From Plakobranchus ocellatus (lineage: Eukaryota; Mollusca; Gastropoda; Plakobranchidae), in NCBI GenBank assembly GCA_019648995.1, contig BLXT01004061.1, forward strand, positions 1,339,242 to 1,369,501: a stretch of 30,260 bases of DNA. Reading direction: 5' to 3'. Numbering within the stretch: position 1 is the first letter of the stretch; every line of letters starts with the position of its first letter. Below the pieces are notes generated by a model, which made no database searches, was not told where the DNA came from, and worked only from the letters and a program-made list of their open reading frames with translations. The position numbers and the translations under genes are program-made. Shown here one piece after another: positions 21,801 to 30,260 of this stretch.

Positions 21801-24800
21801 GGTCAAGCCAGGTGGATGGTCCCCCCTCACCAATCATACCAACACCCTTGGTCTGGAAATATCAGGCATGATAAAGTTTTTAGTAACACATTTTTTCTAT
21901 AATATATGTCCAATTCTTCTTCATGAGTCAATGAGTGAGATGAAATTTTTATCATTTTCAGTTTTATTTTTAGCCAAACTAGAAAAGAAAGGTGTGTGGC
22001 AGTCTCACAAATGAGTCCATTTGTGGGTCTGCATCACTGAGATCAACTCAATATATTAAAGTAGGAGAGTAAGAATTCCCCGGGCTTTATGTGCAGAAAG
22101 TTTTTAGTTGATAATTTTCGTTTAAAGTTAATGATGCAAAACTGCAACTGGACTCATTATGTGGGACTGCTACACAAATAATTTCTGAGTTTCTAACCCC
22201 CTTATTCTTACAATGTTCTTTGACTGATTAAGTTCATGCATAAGGTATGTCTATTCAAAGGCTGGTGAACTAAGGCTTCACTTCAGACCCTCATCAGGCA
22301 TTGGTTGTGGGTTCAAACTCAACATCAAACCCACAACAGGAAGGTCCCTACAAATCTCAAGACAAGTTTGAACATTGAAGCTATTATGATTAGGTTGTCT
22401 AATACAATCATACAATCATCAGGATCATCAATGTATTTCTAACCCTCTGGCAGCAAGAGATAGGCCACTAACGATCACTTATTTTCTCTTCAATATCCTA
22501 GGTATGTAGGAGGAAATTAGAAGGCTTTATTGGTTGTGAAAAATAAGCCATTTAGTTTCTTTAGTCAAATATAAATTGTAATACAATACACTTACCAAAA
22601 TATGCACCGCAGAGCTCTTAGATGTTGATCTGCAGATAGTAAATAACACAAGTAGATGAGAAATATGAATGAGAGTTATAATATCACCTGTACATTGTTA
22701 ACAATGTCGAGAGATTTTAAACCCTTGACTTCATATCCATCCAGCCCTTATTTATAGAGTTGTATGTGACCCATCCATAAAAAAACAGTTACTTGTTGGG
22801 AATAACAAAAAACTTTTTACACATTACAAATAGTCATTCTTCAGATATCTGCAAAGGAGATTGTTCAACATCTCATCCCCAACCACTTTAGTTTATTTTT
22901 ACATTATATGATGGACTATTGATAAGTCTATGTCACTTGCTGATTAAAAACAACATTGATATTTACGATAAAGAGGCAGATGCCAAGAATAATGTAGAGG
23001 TATAAGATATTTTAAAAGAAGATTGAGTTATGCCAGTTCCACTTCAGTCCCTTCTACTGCACCTGTTTCGCAATTGCCACCAAGTGAATCAATTGGTATG
23101 GATGTGTCACATTCCTTTTACAGCACCATAAACTGAAGCTTCATTAACTGCCCTGCCCTTTTTGCCTTCACGACAATTATATTTATGGCAATTCCTACCA
23201 TAATCATCTCAAACTTAACTTGGAAGTATTTTGATACACAAAAACTGAATACATTTATCATTTATAAAAAAAAAACAAAAAAAAACCGAAAACATCCATT
23301 TATCTAAAAACAGAAATCAAGATAATTGGTCAATTTAATTCGCCTTTCAACTTTTTAAGTTAAATTAAAAATTATGCTATGAAAGAATAATTTTCAAGCT
23401 TTTCAAACCAAACAGAATCATCTTAGCCTTTATAAAAATAAGATTCTTAAGACTGGCCACTCACTCGTCTGGCTTGTCAGAAATATCAGCACCGTTATTA
23501 GTTGCACTCTGATCCTCACTGTCTTCTTCACTGGACTGCCCTTCCATGCTGACCTCGGTTTTCTCAACTGACACCTCTGTTGTGGGCAGGCGGTTTGACG
23601 TCACTTTGTCCCCAGACACAAGCACAGCAAATCCATGCTTGTCACCTCTTAATCTAAAGAAATAAATAGAAAAAAGAAGAGTAAATGATTTTTTAAAAGC
23701 CATTCCCAAAAACTTGCATACACAAATGTGATATGCAAAAGCGAAAAAAAAAAAAAAAAATTTTAGATTCTTAGAAGTATCACTGTACTGTAAAATTGTG
23801 CACATTTAGTTGTGGTGCAATACATTCATTTCGAAAGTGAATATCGATTTTTTTCACACTTGTTTTTTTGGTGAAAAAATAGATATTCACTTTTGAAATG
23901 ATAAGGAAACAAGAAAATCAGAAATATTAGCTAATTTTGATCAGGCCTTTTTGCTTCCTTTGGTTAAATTCAAAGACCTTTCAATAAATGGCTTTCAAAC
24001 TCACATACAGTGTCAACTAATTATCATTTTAGATTTGACTCTCAGAGAGCAATTTGATTAAAATAATTTATTGGAAAAAAAGGACTCACAAAAAACTATG
24101 TACTGAAGAAATTTATCTTCACTGCTTTTTTTTTTCTTGTACTCTTGTAGCGTTAAAGATTCTCTCTTGAGTCAAAAAGACTTTCAATAATGTATGAAAT
24201 ACTGTGAGAATATTCCAGAAACACACAAAAACCAGACAAACATTTACAAATAAACTAGGAACAATACATGCAAAGAATAGGGCAAAAGAGGATAGATGAA
24301 AACTATCAAGTGTGAATAAATCATGAATAAATTAATTGTACTGACCTGGCTTGTTTATCGTTTTCTAGAGCTTGATGAATCAGTTCTGTAATTTTGGTGA
24401 CTTTGGTGACAGCTATGCTAGAACATCGTAAGACCTGAAAAAAAAAAAAAAAAAAACCATGGGAGGAACATAAATTCAGTATTCACATCACATTCAAAAT
24501 GCTATGAGATCAACTAAATGATCATGAAGATTACACACAAATGCTTTGAAAAATAAGTCAAACACATAACAAAAAATACTCAAACAATCTATGAAATAAA
24601 GATTTTGCATTCTTTACATAAAAATTTCAAGATATTATGCTCATGTTAAGATTTTTATTTCCAAAAGTTCTTTGTGGTAGCTACTAATGCTAAAATCTTT
24701 ACTGCAGCCTACAGAAAAATCAATGATGTAAGTTTCTTCATCTTAAAAAAATGTTATTTGAGTTCTTTGACCGAAATTGGAATTGCATTATACAGTCTAA

Positions 24801-27800
24801 TGCCCAAAAGTCAATCTTTTATCAAGGCAATCTTACACCTCAAGAACATTTTGAGCTATTTTTGCTTTATTGCACAGAAATGCCATGAATACATAAATAT
24901 AATGAATGGATAAACTGGTGTTCTTTATCCCACAGGATATTGAGATATCACCATTGCATATAACATGTCACCATGTATCTTCTCAATTTTCTGCCTCTTC
25001 TTCTGACAGTCCAGCTTAATTTTAATTTTATCTTGCTTATTAGTAGTGCAATTCCAATCCAAATGCATGCCACATAAGCCCTTGATTTTACAGCATGACA
25101 GATTTGTTACTATATAATTTATATCCCTTAACACACTCTGAATCTATTTAAAACATGTCCTTTAATTCATGTCACTCTAAGTAAAAAATCAGCACCGCTG
25201 CAAAGTTGGAGGGCTGTTCTATTTGCCCGTGTATAAAATCATAAAATGCCCAATTAAAACACCATCGTCAGCAACCAAACAAATTTGCAAACAAATGGTT
25301 GGTTGATGCACAAATAAGATGGGCAAGACATAGTCAAAATCCAAGCCTACAAGGTTTACTCACAAAATGGAAGTATTAGCCTGCCCTTATTCATTTATAT
25401 CATAAACTGCTTGTGGAAAAAGTCATGGGCCTGGCTTGGGAAAATGGAGACAGTGGATGGGTGGGTGTGGGTGGAGGAGACCTACTGTCTGTGAAGCCTA
25501 ACGTTACCCACCACACCAGGGGACTGGCCATTAGGGACAGTGAGAGAGCAGACAGAGGCTAAGCAAGTCCCACACGGCCTGGCATCCTGGATCCTGCCGC
25601 CCCAGCCCTTTTCTTCTCTTTCAAGGCAAGAAAAGGAATCAATAGACAATCCAGTACTAACTTAATGGAATTACTTATAACTATTTACCATGTATCTTCG
25701 GGGGGCCATGGTATGTTTAAATGCACAAAGAACACTCCCAAGCACTATGTGTTTAGATGTTAACTACTAAAGTTTAAAGATGGCATTACTCTAAAACCAA
25801 TAACACACACACACAGCTATTGCCCATAAATCCAAATGTACTCCTCTATCACCCCCCCCACACACACATACACACACACACAAAAACGCACACCCATATA
25901 CATACACAACACTTAATATAACGATAGTAATGCCCCACCTGATCCTTCAGCAATAGCATCTGACCGGTAACCTGAAGAGTGCACAGTTCCCTGTGTTTGT
26001 TCATGCCCACCACCATCTTGCCCTCCATCACTTTCTCTTCCTTTAAGGATGGGTCAACCAACATGTACTTGCTGTGAAAAGGTTCAAAAGAAACTTAGAA
26101 AAAGGCATCAGTGCTTAATATCCTACAGGTAAATAGCTCTGCTGAAGTCAATATTCTGCATCATTCATTTACAACCTAAGGTTATAGTACTCTCTCTACA
26201 GTTATGTGAAAGAATGAATACAAACTTGTTTGTTAACTCTAGAAGTATTATCGGACGATGACACTATGTAAACTTAATGGCACTGGGCAATATATTCATT
26301 TCAAAAGAGTACATCTATTTTTTTGACACCACAAAACAGTGAAAAGAGGAATATTTGATACGGCGTAAAATATATGATGAGCCACAACAAAAGACACCAG
26401 AATACTAATGATATATAGTACTAAATGTACAAAATGTGCATTCATGCAACTGTAGAAATAATAAACAACACGGAGAGTGAAATGTTTCCACAAAATGAAC
26501 CAAAGTTCCTCATTGGAAAAAGCACCTACCACCATTCTAATCTAAGCATGTATTGAAAACCAAAAACTGGTTTTATGTTGTGAGAACAATTTGCTGCAAA
26601 TCAAATATAAACAATTGTAGCTCAATGAAGTGCAACACTGGCCATGGATTGAACACTACCAATACCACACTTCATTTGGCAGGCACAGATGTGCCAGGCT
26701 TACCCCTGTGAGAAAAATGTGAAGGAGACTAAAAGAGGCATGTGGTGCAAGCTGAGTGGGACGGGATTCCTCTCCTCCAAAGTGTGCTGAAAATAAATAA
26801 GAGAACATTCAGAAATAATTAAGCTCAATATGAGCATCTTGCGCTCTCTCTTGATATATTACTATCATGTATCCAATGAAGTTATACACTTAAAATTGTA
26901 TGCTATTCAACTCTATTTGCTGTCTCTGTCAATGAAGTTACTCTTTCCTAACAGCGTAAATTCAGTGTATCTGGAGACCAGTCCAAATGAATCAGAAGTT
27001 GATTTTGCACATTTTAAATCATTGATATTATGGACGGAATAAAAAGGCCAATGAATTGGTAAGGAAAGGTGCTAATTGTGAGCAATCATTAATTAAAACC
27101 ATAAGCAAGAGGCGACCACAATTTTTAAGACTCATAATCGACATAAAATTTTAGAACACTTAGCAATCACAAGAAAACTTGAAGGTAAACACAGTAGAGA
27201 TAGATGAGCAAAACTTTTAAGTTATAGGTAACTTTATAAGGTCAACTGACTACAGGTTTAAGTGGAGAAGAATCATCACCAATGTCTGTTTCAGACAAAA
27301 TAAGGCACTTAAAGAAGAAGAAATCATTGCTGCAGCCAGAGACTGTATCTTAAGCTTGGCAACGTAACTTTATAGGGTCAGCTGACTACATATTTAAGTG
27401 GAGAAGAATCATCACCAATGTCTGTTTCAGACAAAATAAGGCACTTAAAGAAGAAGAAATTATTGCTGCAGCCAGAGACTGTATTTTAAGCTTGGCAATG
27501 GCAACTAAATGGATGGAAATATGTAGTAATTCAATGTCATGATATTGGGGTTTTTCAACTGTTTAAAAAAAGTGTAAAGAGGATGAAAAATAAACTTAAA
27601 TTTCCTTTTACCCAAAAAATTACTGCATGTCACATCCTACTCATTAAAATCGGTCTCAAGATATATCTCCTGCATATTTTGGTGGTCTCAGGTTTAAGAG
27701 CAAAGGATAAAAAAAGAAAGCCAGGAGTCCTGTGCCAAATAAAAACATGACATCAAAACAGAAATTCACTAAGGTACTTACTATTGTGATTTCCTCTCCA

Positions 27801-30127
27801 TGAACACTAACATCTGGACGTCTGAAACATGACAGTATTGTTATTATTTGTAGGCCTACTATTTTTATATTCTTATGAAATTAGTATTAAAAATGATTAT
27901 ATGAACAAATTAAACATTTTCTAAACATTGCCTTTAACTCCAGATTTGTGACTAGTTTTCAACTGATGTTCCTCATTTTTCCATTTGAGGTTCCTCAAGA
28001 TCATTTTCAAGGGTTGGCATATCTGCATTTGTATCTCTGCTAAAGCATCTGTAGCTGTAAGGAGTCTAGAGGATTTAAAATCTTAATAGTTAGTAAGTAA
28101 CACAGAACAAGGAAGCTGAAGTCACAAGGACAGAAATATCAGTTAAAAGTTTATCATTCACTAAATTAAAGTTATACTACATGTACGTGCTTGGAAGGAG
28201 ACAATTTTTGTACAGTAGAATCCATTTATATCAAGTGCAGTAGTGATTACAAAAACCTTCTGATATGAGAGCTTTCTTAAATTTTTGATTACTTTCATTC
28301 TTCATCTTTGTTAATTATATATGCAAAATAATATTACTGTAATAAGCACGTGGGATTGAATGAAATAAGCACCAAACTTACTGCAATTGACCTCACAACG
28401 CCAGAATTAAAAAATTATGGGAAGATGGAGAAGTATGGGCGCAGTAGCCTTGCCTGCACAGACCTGAATCTGTCTAGTTCAGGCAGGACAAGACAGAATT
28501 GGAAAAAGAAAAGGAGGGGGACAGGCTGAAGCTGAGAATTGCTTTTTTCATCATACATAACTTTCAAGTCTGACAATATCAAAGGTTGGTTGACCATGTG
28601 TGTGCAGATAGTGAGAGGCACAGCTTGACTGTTTGGCTAGACCTAAGAATGACTCTGTTACTGTGTCGGGCAACAGAGAGAAAGAGAAAGAAGGGGAAAG
28701 GCAGGCATGGTGGGGTTCATCATTGATTTTAGGGCAAGCAAGAGATGCAATGTTGCTGTGTACATGGTGTGTATGGTGTGTATTTGGAGAAGATGGTGAA
28801 GTTGCACAACATTTTTTTAGTTGTTTTTACCAATCTCTTGCAGTGTTGCTGACTGAGTAAAAACACATGACTTATTAAAATTGGCATAGTGGTATGCTTA
28901 CATTTTATAATCACTTTGCCACGAAAATAAAAAAAATAGAGGGTTCTTCAAGAAGACTAACAAAAGGAAACTATCTATCAAAACTAGCATAATCAGATGC
29001 ACCATAGGTCCTGTAAAACTTTCCATACCTTTCTTGGACTATGCAGCCTTCGGTCTGGTATAATCAGAAACCCATTATATAGAGACATTCACTAAAAATG
29101 CTTTTGAGTCATTCACTACAAAAAGCCCTTGAGTCTCCTTGTAATGGGATTCTACTTTATGACTGTTTTTTAACAACTTTACAATCTCACCTCAGCAAAA
29201 TTGTTTTTTCTATAAGTGAACACACAAGGCCCTGGTCTTGATTGGACTTTTAAGATGATAGCTTTAATTACCAGACCCTGATGTATAATGTCAGTGAGAT
29301 GAATTTTTTATTGTTTTATATTGACGGAAACTACTTTAATATATATAGGACCTTTTTTTTTTATGAATTAGTTGACTATGGAAATTGTCAAAAACATTCC
29401 AAATGGCCAATTCAAGCAAAAATGATCGAATACAAAACCTGCTGCATAAACTTATGATTTTTGATTGTTCATATTTCAACATCTGCAACAAAAACCTCCA
29501 TGAATTTTAAAATAAAAAATCTCCATTAAGTCCTATGTGAGGCCGCCAGGGTACATCAGGCACAAGTAAATATAATACTTTTGGTCTTTAAAAAAGTGTA
29601 ATAAGAATACAATATTTAATATCTTTTGATAAAACTCGAATAGCCATAAGGTATTTTTTTTGGTCCATAACAGTGTAAATTGTAAAGTTATACAACATGT
29701 TCATATTCAGATTAGTCCAAAATGCAAGTTGGGCCTGATTTACCTAGGTTTTCCCACATATGGTCCTAGTTGATAAAAGCCTGATTGATTTTGGCTCTGC
29801 TGCAAAAGTTCAGGCGTATTAGAATCTCATGTATGTTCAAAAGTTTGGTCTGGAGCTTAGAAAAATTCTCCAAATATCAGACAACAGGGAAGAATGGAGG
29901 AAGCCCAAAAGACAGCTGGTCTAAGGGAGCAATAAAATAAAAGAAATGAAAAATTCAAAGTAACATTTGCACGCCCAAAAATGAAATAATTGAAAGCAAT
30001 ATTAAAGTTTAAATAAAGAAAAACAAAACCTGAAATGTGCAAGGGCTGAAATAGCTGCAATACTGGAACAGTCAAGGATGTTTCCCTCATGGTTCAAAAC
30101 ATGAATGTCCACCCTAACATGCCATGC
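18836..30127 (-). CDS. EXOSC9: EXOSC9 / RRP45, exosome core subunit (5' part beyond window)
   Basis: Nine minus-strand exons, in transcript order: 30127-30030, 27821-27782, 26786-26704, 26071-25939, 24434-24346, 23653-23465, 22629-22596, 21852-21726 and 18879-18836. Phases agree throughout, giving 837 nt (278 residues plus stop). Family knowledge: EXOSC9 is an RNase PH-like subunit of the six-membered ring of the nuclear and cytoplasmic RNA exosome, catalytically inactive in animals. Seen: VDIHVLNHEGNILDCSSIAA and RRPDVSV (end of RNase PH domain 1), NPVPLSLHHMP, and VGMNKHRELCTLQ with LLLKDQVLRCSSIA and ELIHQALEND (RNase PH domain 2). An acidic, Ser-rich tail with a basic stretch (KQQKVKKRKHRPAK) and a terminal ESSEEEEQVILK follow. 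About 115-125 N-terminal residues lie beyond 30260. The human protein is about 439 residues, so the tail here is shorter. Confidence 0.93.
18880..21725 (-). other. last EXOSC9 intron (2.85 kb)
   Basis: It holds an AGATCT cluster (19340-19415) and a T run (about 21328-21344). It also holds degenerate acidic minus-strand reading frames (20940-21120), including MSDSENSDVAKGN and GSDWSESESESPTSRSRS in different frames. These may be remnants of a transposase-like or other Ser/Glu-rich coding sequence; no family could be assigned. Confidence 0.4.
21726..21852 (-). CDS. EXOSC9: EXOSC9 exon h
   Basis: Acceptor ATTTCCAG, donor GTATTA. It encodes TKGVGMIGEGGPSTWLDLP, then the basic run KQQKVKKRKHRPAK and EEEE. 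The IGEG...W block parallels human IGEGVENSWGDL, and the basic run could be a nuclear localisation signal. Confidence 0.85.
22261..22337 (+). repeat. tRNA-like or hairpin element in EXOSC9 intron
   Basis: TGGTGAACTAAGGC (A-box-like) and GGTTCAAACTC (B-box-like, 22310-22320) are about 45 bases apart, suggesting a decayed tRNA-derived SINE. A perfect 10-bp inverted repeat, GTTGTGGGTT (22304-22313) and AACCCACAAC (22328-22337), overlaps it. No target-site duplication was seen. Confidence 0.3.
22596..22629 (-). CDS. EXOSC9: EXOSC9 34-nt microexon g
   Basis: Acceptor ACTATCTGCAG and a strong donor GTAAGTG bound 34 nt encoding ESTSKSSAVHIL across the junction. Exon f ends in phase 2 and exon h needs phase 0. 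A 34-nt insert (1 + 33) is exactly what restores the frame, which is the main argument for this exon. Confidence 0.75.
23465..23653 (-). CDS. EXOSC9: EXOSC9 exon f
   Basis: Acceptor TCTTTAG, donor GTGAGT. It encodes LRGDKHGFAV, then a low-complexity acidic linker (MEGQSSEEDSEDQSATNNGA). The frame stays open to a TGA inside the donor, and splicing removes that stop. The sequence is poorly conserved relative to the human linker. Confidence 0.85.
23826..23901. repeat. long hairpin, about 31-bp stem
   Basis: Arm 23826-23857 pairs with 23871-23901 across a 13-nt loop, with about two mismatches and one bulge. Core arms are AAAGTGAATATC and GATATTCACTTT. The same leading words (GCAATATATTCATTTCAAAAG) recur at 26287-26307, so this is probably one copy of a dispersed foldback or MITE family. 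Confidence 0.65.
24346..24434 (-). CDS. EXOSC9: EXOSC9 exon e
   Basis: Its acceptor follows a long T run on the minus strand (A run at 24438-24456); the donor is GTCAGT. It encodes VLRCSSIAVTKVTKITELIH and QALENDKQA, the terminal helix of RNase PH domain 2. Confidence 0.92.
25424..25612. other. GC-rich block in EXOSC9 intron
   Basis: About 190 bases much richer in G+C than the surrounding intron. It includes a G-rich run with three GGG tracts and two GG tracts (25459-25477) and its partial complement ACCCACCACACC (about 25506-25517). It is either an inserted repeat (SINE-like) or a structured element. No coding frame or RNA family is recognised. Confidence 0.4.
25848..25908. repeat. CA/TG microsatellite
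   Basis: An imperfect (CA)n tract with a C run at its left edge and interspersed TA. A shorter (CA)n lies at about 25803-25815. It sits about 30 bases downstream of the exon d donor in transcript direction. Confidence 0.9.
25939..26071 (-). CDS. EXOSC9: EXOSC9 exon d
   Basis: Acceptor TTCACAG, donor GTGGGG (a weak match beyond GT). It encodes YMLVDPSLKEEKVMEGKMVV and GMNKHRELCTLQVTG, the core of RNase PH domain 2. Confidence 0.93.
26704..26786 (-). CDS. EXOSC9: EXOSC9 exon c
   Basis: Acceptor TTTTCAG, donor GTAAGC. It encodes HTLEERNPVPLSLHHMP and the strand VSFTFFSQG that links the two RNase PH domains. It ends in phase 2. Confidence 0.92.
27228..27499 (+). repeat. 136-bp direct tandem duplication
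   Basis: Units 27228-27363 and 27364-27499 are the same length and differ at about seven positions (roughly 95% identity), five of them transitions. Each unit is open in one plus frame and encodes FKWRRIITNVCF, which resembles the ERWNMIANVCF end of the LINE remnant at 15.3 kb. It may therefore be a duplicated LINE 3'-end fragment. It lies in an EXOSC9 intron, antisense to that gene. Confidence 0.75.
27782..27821 (-). CDS. EXOSC9: EXOSC9 exon b
   Basis: A 40-nt exon with acceptor TTTCAG and donor GTAAGT. It encodes RRPDVSVHGEEITI across the junction, matching the RRPDVSVxGxEVT block of animal EXOSC9. Confidence 0.92.
27822..30029 (-). other. EXOSC9 intron a-b
   Basis: A 2.2-kb intron. Apart from the MITE candidate, it contains purine-rich stretches near 28490-28520 and 28675-28700. 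No exon is needed or seen, because the phases of exons a and b match directly. Confidence 0.5.
28214..29156. mobile_element. candidate pogo/Tigger-like MITE
   Basis: AGTAGAATCC-ATT at 28214-28226 matches, in reverse complement and with one indel, AATGGGATTCTACT at 29143-29156. CAGTAGAATCCC-type ends with repeated GACTCAA/ATTCACTA internal words, as seen just inside the right end, are typical of pogo/Tigger-derived elements. There is no transposase, and an adjacent TA duplication is not clear. The 943-bp span may be one element or two solo ends. Confidence 0.35.
30030..30127 (-). CDS. EXOSC9: EXOSC9 exon a (first in window)
   Basis: The acceptor CTACAG lies at 30133-30128 and the donor GTTTTG after 30030. 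It encodes WHVRVDIHVLNHEGNILD and SSIAAISALAHF, the end of RNase PH domain 1. It starts in phase 0, so an upstream exon outside the window must supply the N-terminus. Confidence 0.92.
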
Positions 30128-30260
30128 CTGTAGCAAACAAAACAAAACAAAACAAACAATGGAAAGATAAGACTATTTTGATAGTATCAAAAGAACATAC
30201 ACGTACATATTTATATTAGATATTTATTTAATTTGTTATCAACTTTTTGAAAGCAAAAAA

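Larger units (their letters stand above)
24435..25938 (-). other. EXOSC9 intron d-e
   Basis: A 1.5-kb intron containing the GC-rich block and microsatellites. The minus-strand ORF at 24925-25134 and the plus-strand ORF at 24674-24913 show no family features. Confidence 0.5.

Noticed and set aside
23031..23118. Minus-strand open stretch (ECDTSIPIDSLGGNCETG) as an EXOSC9 exon
   Set aside because: A stop lies directly upstream, and starting at the only acceptor gives the wrong phase after exon f. The plus strand is also open here, so coding appearance is not specific.
23654..23805. Extension of the EXOSC9 exon f reading frame upstream
   Set aside because: The added residues come from the polypyrimidine tract and intron beyond a clear acceptor; exon phases fit only with the spliced start.
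26296..26535. Minus-strand ORF of 79 codons in EXOSC9 intron
   Set aside because: It is hydrophobic low-complexity and overlaps a copy of the dispersed hairpin-related repeat; the exon phases leave no room for it.
1..30260. CRISPR arrays, operons or other prokaryotic systems
   Set aside because: All coding evidence is spliced metazoan genes; no regular spacer arrays or polycistronic ORFs are present.

Overview
The window is animal nuclear DNA: AT-rich, with short exons bounded by GT/AG introns, tRNA-derived and LINE-type retroelement debris, and two widely conserved single-copy genes. Gene content alone only says bilaterian. Abundant AGATCTAG/TCTAGATC tracts and TAGGCCTA palindromes suggest a lophotrochozoan, perhaps a gastropod mollusc; that is an inference, not a demonstration.

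Layout. Bases 1-950 are flank with poly(A)-signal-like motifs and one unassigned 80-codon ORF. Bases about 950-3171 hold a possible promoter, a palindrome-rich stretch and the presumed 5' noncoding part of a cyclin A gene. The cyclin A coding sequence (CCNA, + strand) runs 3184-8927 in ten coding exons. They join with perfect phase continuity into 437 codons plus stop, with a destruction box, an ABBA-type motif and both cyclin folds. A SINE with an 11-bp target-site duplication sits in one intron. A long 3' UTR with Pumilio-like sites follows, to about 10.65 kb or further. Bases about 10.7-18.7 kb are intergenic or alternative 3' UTR, with a decayed LINE 3' end (minus strand, 15268-15706), diverged 150-bp tandem repeats and a widely spaced inverted repeat.

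From 30127 down to 18836 on the minus strand lie nine coding exons of EXOSC9 (exosome subunit RRP45/PM-Scl75). They give 278 codons plus stop in continuous phase. The first roughly 115-125 codons lie beyond the right edge. Its introns carry a 136-bp tandem duplication, a 31-bp-stem hairpin, a pogo-like MITE candidate, a GC-rich block and CA microsatellites.

The two genes converge tail to tail. I recall the same CCNA2-EXOSC9 convergent arrangement in vertebrates, so this looks like an ancient retained gene pair. One gene drives S/G2/M progression and the other is a structural subunit of the RNA exosome; nothing in the sequence shows direct cooperation. I found no undescribed system. The most useful leads are the retained synteny, the Pumilio-type sites in the cyclin A 3' UTR, and the repeat structures.
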